Below are positions 60,764 through 64,000 of a stretch of DNA of 64,000 nucleotides, one piece after another; the first letter of the stretch is position 1; the number at the start of each line of letters is the position of its first letter. The notes beneath the pieces are model-generated. The model did not search any database, was not told where the DNA came from, and was given only the letters and a program-made list of their open reading frames with translations. Source of the DNA: DATLED01 sp963750255 (GTDB taxonomy: Bacteria > Actinomycetota > Acidimicrobiia > Acidimicrobiales > CADCTF01); the NCBI GenBank assembly GCA_963750255.1, contig CAVVPZ010000009.1, positions 1-64,000 on the forward strand. Reading direction: 5' to 3'. Made by a program: the position numbers and the translations under genes.

Positions 60764-61464
60764 ATGCGGCGCAAACCGACGAAGAAGCACGCGCCGTCGC
60801 TGCGACTCGAGCAGGAGTTGTGGGCGTCGGGCCACGACGTCGTCGTCGGCATCGACGAGGTCGGCCGCGGAGCGTGGGCCGGTCCACTCACCGTCGGAGC
60901 GGCCGTGCTGCCCCAAGACCGGCGGGTATACAAAGTCCGCGACTCGAAGATGCTGACCGAGATCGAGCGGGAGGCGATGTTCGACCGGGTGGCGGGCTGG
61001 TGCCAGGCGTGGGCCGTCGGTCACGCCTCCCAGCAGGAGTGCGACGACCTCGGAATGGCGGCGGCGCAGAAGCTGGCTGCGGCCCGGGCCATCGACGGCC
61101 TCGGCGTCGGTGAGCCCGACAAGGTGTTGGTCGACGGCAACTGGGACTTCGTCGGCCGGGGCACGACGCAGCGGGTCATCAAGGGCGACGCCACGTGCCT
61201 GACCATCGCGGCGGCGTCGATCCTGGCCAAGGTGACCCGCGACCGGATCATGCGCGAAGAGGCCGAGCACTTTCCCGGCTGTCGAGTTCGAGCTCAACAA
61301 GGGCTACCCGTGCCCTCGGCACAAGGCCGCGCTGCAGGCCTATGGGCCGAGCGCCGATCCACCGCCGCAGTTGGGTGTTCATGGACCACCTCGTGTGGGG
61401 GCCGCCTCGAATTCGGCGCGTCGACCCCGATCAACTCGACCTCTTTACCGACGAAGGTCCGTGA
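60764..61464 (+). pseudogene. rnhB: Ribonuclease HII, two frameshifts near the C-terminus
   Basis: RNase HII removes ribonucleotides from DNA and RNA-DNA hybrids. The first about 170 residues are in frame from ATG 60764: VVVGIDEVGRGAWAGPLTVG (catalytic Asp-Glu), KVRDSKMLTEIERE and VLVDGNWDFVGRG, then TCLTIAAASILAKVTRDRIM. After EEAEHFPG (about 61275) the frame shifts; FELNKGYPCPRHKAALQAYG continues in another frame, then near 61355 a second shift gives HRRSWVFMDHLVWG and DQLDLFTDEGP ending at 61464. The gene is rarely lost, so indel errors are the likely cause. Confidence 0.82.
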
Positions 61465-61483
61465 CGCCCCTACATTCGCTGAC

Positions 61484-61711
61484 GTGACCCGTTCGCAACG
61501 ACTCGTGCTTCGTGCCTTTGCCCTCTGGACGGTCTACGTCTGGGGCACCCGGATCTGGAACATCATCGGTGATGACACCCAGTCGGCGGCGTTCAAGGCC
61601 GTGCACTCGGTGCTGGCCGTGATCTCGGTTGCGTTCGCGGTGGCGACCTGGGTCATCGTTTCGAACGTGCAGCGGAAGGCACGAGGACGCCAGCCAGCTT
61701 CGATCTCCTAG
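61484..61711 (+). CDS. Small membrane protein
   Basis: A 75-aa protein starting at GTG 61484. Two hydrophobic segments, LRAFALWTVYVWGTRIWNII (about residues 8-27) and a second running from SVLAVISVAFAVATWVIVSN (about 43-62), flank a short polar loop DDTQSA, so it is likely a two-helix membrane protein with both ends inside. A basic tail (QRKARGRQ) follows. Its function is unknown. It lies 19 bases after rnhB on the same strand. Confidence 0.7.
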   Translation: MTRSQRLVLRAFALWTVYVWGTRIWNIIGDDTQSAAFKAVHSVLAVISVAFAVATWVIVSNVQRKARGRQPASIS

Positions 61712-61788
61712 GCACGATCTCGAGCGCCGGGTTCTCCTCCGGAGACCGCTTCGTCGTCGGGTGGTGGGAGCGCACGCCGATCGGTCCG

Positions 61789-62328
61789 ATGATCGACGTC
61801 ATGTGGGCCCGCCCCGATGGTGAGCGGATCCTTCTCGTCGACCGTGCCGCGGCGGCCGAGTTCATCACGTCGGTGTACCGGTTCGACCGGGTAGAGGTCG
61901 TGGCCCTCACCGGGCGCGCCGACCGCCGCTCGCTGGTGCTCCTGGCCGGGGACGTGTCGACGGGGAACGTCTCGCTCGAGCTGCGCTCCGGACGAGGCTG
62001 GCGTCTGCCCTTCGCCGTGCTCCGCACCCCGGGCGTGACCCGCTGGGTCGAGGGTCCGATCGCCAGGCTGGCGATGGGGGTGCGCACCTACGGGGTCAGC
62101 CCCACCGGAGTGCGGGAGTGGTATCGCGCCGACGAATACCGCCCCGTGGTGACGGGCTCGGCGTCGGTGGGCGGCGCGGACTTGGGGCCGCTCTCTGACT
62201 TCGATCGCCCGGGCCGGTTCGGCTTCAGCGAACCGCCTCGCCGGCCGTCGATCGTCGTCGTGCGTCCCCGGCTCGTTGACCCGACCGGGCGCCTGGACCG
62301 CCTTTTCGAGCGGATGGGTCCGGGGTAG
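61789..62328 (+). CDS. Hypothetical protein, start uncertain
   Basis: A 179-aa protein from ATG 61789: MIDVMWARPDGERILLVDRA, VEVVALTGRADRRSLVLLAG, GRGWRLPFAVLRTPGVTRWV and a Pro/Arg-rich end PRRPSIVVVRPRLVDPTGRL. Good in-frame protein-like sequence continues upstream (FDLLGTISSAGFSSGDRFVVG, GWWERTPIG) to about 61700 but without ATG or GTG, so the start may be hidden by an indel like those in the genes before it. The fold looks beta-rich, with no membrane segment. No family recognised. Confidence 0.6.
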   Translation: MIDVMWARPDGERILLVDRAAAAEFITSVYRFDRVEVVALTGRADRRSLVLLAGDVSTGNVSLELRSGRGWRLPFAVLRTPGVTRWVEGPIARLAMGVRTYGVSPTGVREWYRADEYRPVVTGSASVGGADLGPLSDFDRPGRFGFSEPPRRPSIVVVRPRLVDPTGRLDRLFERMGPG

Positions 62329-62338
62329 GTTCGGGCCC

Positions 62339-63118
62339 ATGTCGACGGCAACGACTGACTGCTTTGCGTGCGGAACGACGGTCGAGGGCGACTCCATCGA
62401 GCAATTCGAAGAGGCGTTCCTCGTTCACATTCGGGCCGAGCACCCTGACCTTCCCTATCCCGACAACGCGGTGCGCAACTTCGCTGCCGCCACGCAACGT
62501 CTGGTCGAGGCCGCCGACCGGGTGGCCGAGGACTTCGCCGTCGAGATCCATCCCGTCGACGAGTCTCGTCTCGACGACTGGCTCGAGTTCTTCGACCACC
62601 GAGGGTTCGCCGGCAACCCCGCCTGGGCCAGTTGCTATTGCCTCGAGCCGATGCTCGAACCCGCTTCGGACGACGACGACGATCCGCGCTGGTACGAGCG
62701 ACGGCAGGCCATGATGACCATGCTGGGCTCGGGCGCCGCGTTCGGCTACCTCGCCTACGCCGACGGCGAGGTCGCCGGTTGGGTCAATGCGTCGCTCCGT
62801 TCCGATGCCGGCCTCTACCGTCAGGGCGAGGGCGCCGACCCGCCTGATGCCGCGGTCGCAGTCGTCTCGTGTTTCGTCATCGCCCCGCCCTACCGCCGGC
62901 ACGGCTTGGCCGCCCGCCTGCTCGATCGGGTCATCGCCGACGCTCCCGGGCGGGGCGCGGGCTTCGTCGAGGCGTACCCGTTCAAGCCCCGGGAGGACGA
63001 TCACACGGTCTCGGCCGACGCCGGCGAGTTCCGTGGCCCTCGCCACCTCTTCGACGAGCGCGGATTTGTCGTCGTCGGCGAACGCGATCGCGACGTCGTC
63101 GTGCGCCTTTCCGTCTGA
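62339..63118 (+). CDS. GNAT acetyltransferase with N-terminal zinc-finger-like segment
   Basis: A 259-aa protein. Residues about 8-35 have Cys-x2-Cys (CFACGTTVEG) and His-x4-His (VHIRAEHPDLP), spaced like a C2H2 finger. A helical linker follows, then a GNAT domain (about 75-259): WASCYCLEPM, GYLAYADGEVAGWVNASLR, VVSCFVIAPPYRRHGLAARL with the acetyl-CoA loop RRHGLAARLL, and AYPFKPREDD near the end. It would acetylate a small molecule or protein in the cytoplasm; the target is unknown. Starts at ATG 62339, 10 bases after the previous stop. Confidence 0.82.
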   Translation: MSTATTDCFACGTTVEGDSIEQFEEAFLVHIRAEHPDLPYPDNAVRNFAAATQRLVEAADRVAEDFAVEIHPVDESRLDDWLEFFDHRGFAGNPAWASCYCLEPMLEPASDDDDDPRWYERRQAMMTMLGSGAAFGYLAYADGEVAGWVNASLRSDAGLYRQGEGADPPDAAVAVVSCFVIAPPYRRHGLAARLLDRVIADAPGRGAGFVEAYPFKPREDDHTVSADAGEFRGPRHLFDERGFVVVGERDRDVVVRLSV

Positions 63119-63143
63119 CGCTCGACCGGCGTACCGTTGCCGG

Positions 63144-63614
63144 ATGGCCGGCGAATCGATCGAACGCACACGGGTGCTGTCGGCGCTACCCGCCGAGGTG
63201 TGGGCCGTGCTGGGCGACGTGCGTCGTATGGCCGAATGGTCGGAGGAACTCGACGGGGTCGACCTTCTGACGGGCGACGGACGATCGATCGGTAGTCGCT
63301 TCCGGGGCAACAACCGCGATCAGACCCGCACCTGGGCGATGACCTGCGTGGTCGACCGGTACGACGAGGGTCAGGCGCTCGAGTTCCACACCGAGGACGC
63401 CAAGGGGCAGACCCGCACTCGGTGGTGGTATCGGTGCGTGCGCGACGGATCGGGCACGGCCGTGACCGAAGGATTCGAGCGAGTAGCCAAGCTGTCGCGG
63501 CTCCGAGCCTTCGCAGAGAAGAAGGTGGTCGGCGATCGGACCGAGCACAACGCCCGCAACATCGACGAGAGCCTTCGGCGCCTCGCAGAGGTGGTTCAGG
63601 CGAGGGAGAAGTAG
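63144..63614 (+). CDS. SRPBCC-family (polyketide cyclase/START-like) protein
   Basis: A 156-aa helix-grip protein: RTRVLSALPAEVWAVLGDVR, RMAEWSEELDGVDLLTGDGR, FRGNNRDQTRTWAMTCVVDR and TRWWYRCVRDGSGTAVTEGF, then a long C-terminal helix (NIDESLRRLAEVVQ). The family binds hydrophobic ligands; some members are aromatase/cyclases but many are uncharacterised. It shares 19 bases of 3' overlap with the next gene on the minus strand. Start ATG 63144. Confidence 0.85.
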   Translation: MAGESIERTRVLSALPAEVWAVLGDVRRMAEWSEELDGVDLLTGDGRSIGSRFRGNNRDQTRTWAMTCVVDRYDEGQALEFHTEDAKGQTRTRWWYRCVRDGSGTAVTEGFERVAKLSRLRAFAEKKVVGDRTEHNARNIDESLRRLAEVVQAREK

Positions 63615-64000
63615 ACCTCGGTCTCGACGGCGGCGGGGTCGTCGTGCCAGTCGCCGTAGATCTCCCACGAGCGGCGACCGGTGGCGACCCCCTCGGCCGC
63701 GCACCAGGACGCGAGAGCGCTGTAGCTCTCGCCCAGGCGGTCGTAGGGGCCATGGTGAACGATGCGGGCGACCTCACATCCGGCCACGGTCACGCAGCGG
63801 ATGTCGTCGGGCGCGGCGTCGTCGTCGAAGGGGCGGTCGACCTGCACGCCGATCCAGACATCGGCGCCTGCTTCGCTGTGAGGGTCACCGTCGTAGATGA
63901 CCACGTTGTGGCCGGTGCCGCGGTCGGAAGCACGGAGGTACGGCCACACCTTGTCGAGGCTGGACCGAATGGCGTCGGCGAGCTGCCCCCGGCTGACGTG
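63596..64000 (-). CDS. GyrI-like / effector-binding domain protein (start outside window)
   Basis: The partial reading frame enters from beyond 64000 (HVSRGQLADAIRSSLDKVWP) and ends at 63596; 134 residues are visible. VWIGVQVDRPFD, CEVARIVHHGPYDRLGESYS, ALASWCAAEG and SWEIYGDWHDDPAAVETEVY fit the AraC effector-binding/GyrI-like fold, which binds drugs or small ligands. If the missing N-terminus has a helix-turn-helix it would be a regulator; if not, a stand-alone sequestering protein. Confidence 0.8.
   Translation of the reverse strand, partial: HVSRGQLADAIRSSLDKVWPYLRASDRGTGHNVVIYDGDPHSEAGADVWIGVQVDRPFDDDAAPDDIRCVTVAGCEVARIVHHGPYDRLGESYSALASWCAAEGVATGRRSWEIYGDWHDDPAAVETEVYFSLA

Overview
The window is high-GC bacterial DNA, and gene content points to an actinobacterium, most likely class Acidimicrobiia. 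The clues are an HU protein with a Lys/Ala tail, CofC for cofactor F420 together with two F420-type luciferase-like oxidoreductases, a mycothiol-type (Mca-like) deacetylase, WXG100-like proteins, many GTG starts, and a Tat-exported protein with YWLVARDGGIFAFGDA-type repeats. The class is an inference; the phylum is fairly safe. No tRNA, rRNA or CRISPR array was seen.

Layout. 1-7.9 kb is accessory: an IS3-family element with a broken orfB, a frameshifted lipoprotein gene, a gene-poor patch, an intact IS21-family element with terminal repeats and a 5-bp target duplication, and a MerR-ankyrin gene. 8.4-17.7 kb is an exporter locus: a 509-aa membrane protein, then two very large ABC exporters, each carrying two transporter halves in one chain, with a 62-aa one-helix membrane protein coupled between them. 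17.7-34.8 kb is mixed metabolism: F420-type oxidoreductases, a DsbA/FrnE-like protein, a PaaX-like regulator, an SDR and thiolase behind an 18-bp palindromic operator, a second ABC transporter, a PIG-L/Mca deacetylase, a TesB-methyltransferase-PhyH operon, a nuclease/phosphatase-GH20 pair, two WXG100-like genes and an ion-channel-like protein. 34.9-44.0 kb has a Tat-exported repeat protein with a 3D domain, an unaccompanied GspE/PilB ATPase followed by a long coiled-coil protein, an acyl-CoA synthetase and a MATE pump. 44.0-52.4 kb holds an S4 protein, DUF971, a YjbQ-family protein, an enoyl-CoA hydratase whose 3' end has expanded into a 24-bp tandem repeat, a TPP riboswitch with its CytX transporter, a penicillin-binding protein, HU plus a separate histone-H1-like protein, and CofC. 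52.4-64 kb has an overlapping gpsA-glycosidase-cyclase operon, an alpha-mannosidase and selD diverging from a perfect 50-bp palindrome, rnhB and small hypothetical or regulatory genes.

Quality note. Reading frames break by single-base indels in many otherwise well-conserved genes, with a very dense cluster at about 58.7-61.4 kb on both sides of the 50-bp palindrome. Because the broken frames keep family motifs and carry no internal stops, sequence or assembly error is a stronger explanation than decay for many of them. They are labelled pseudogene only because the sequence as given cannot be translated in one frame.

How the genes fit together. No single pathway spans the window. Recurrent themes are acyl-CoA metabolism (thiolase, SDR, TesB, acyl-CoA synthetase, enoyl-CoA hydratase), F420 supply and use, export (three ABC systems, MATE), envelope work (PBP, 3D-domain protein, glycosidases) and nucleoid packing (HU plus the H1-like protein). 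The parts that look least ordinary are the paired one-chain ABC exporters with their microprotein, the tandem repeat abutting the TPP riboswitch, the 50-bp palindrome, two decayed copies of one element sitting at CTAG stop codons, and a repeated 73-bp intergenic stem-loop.
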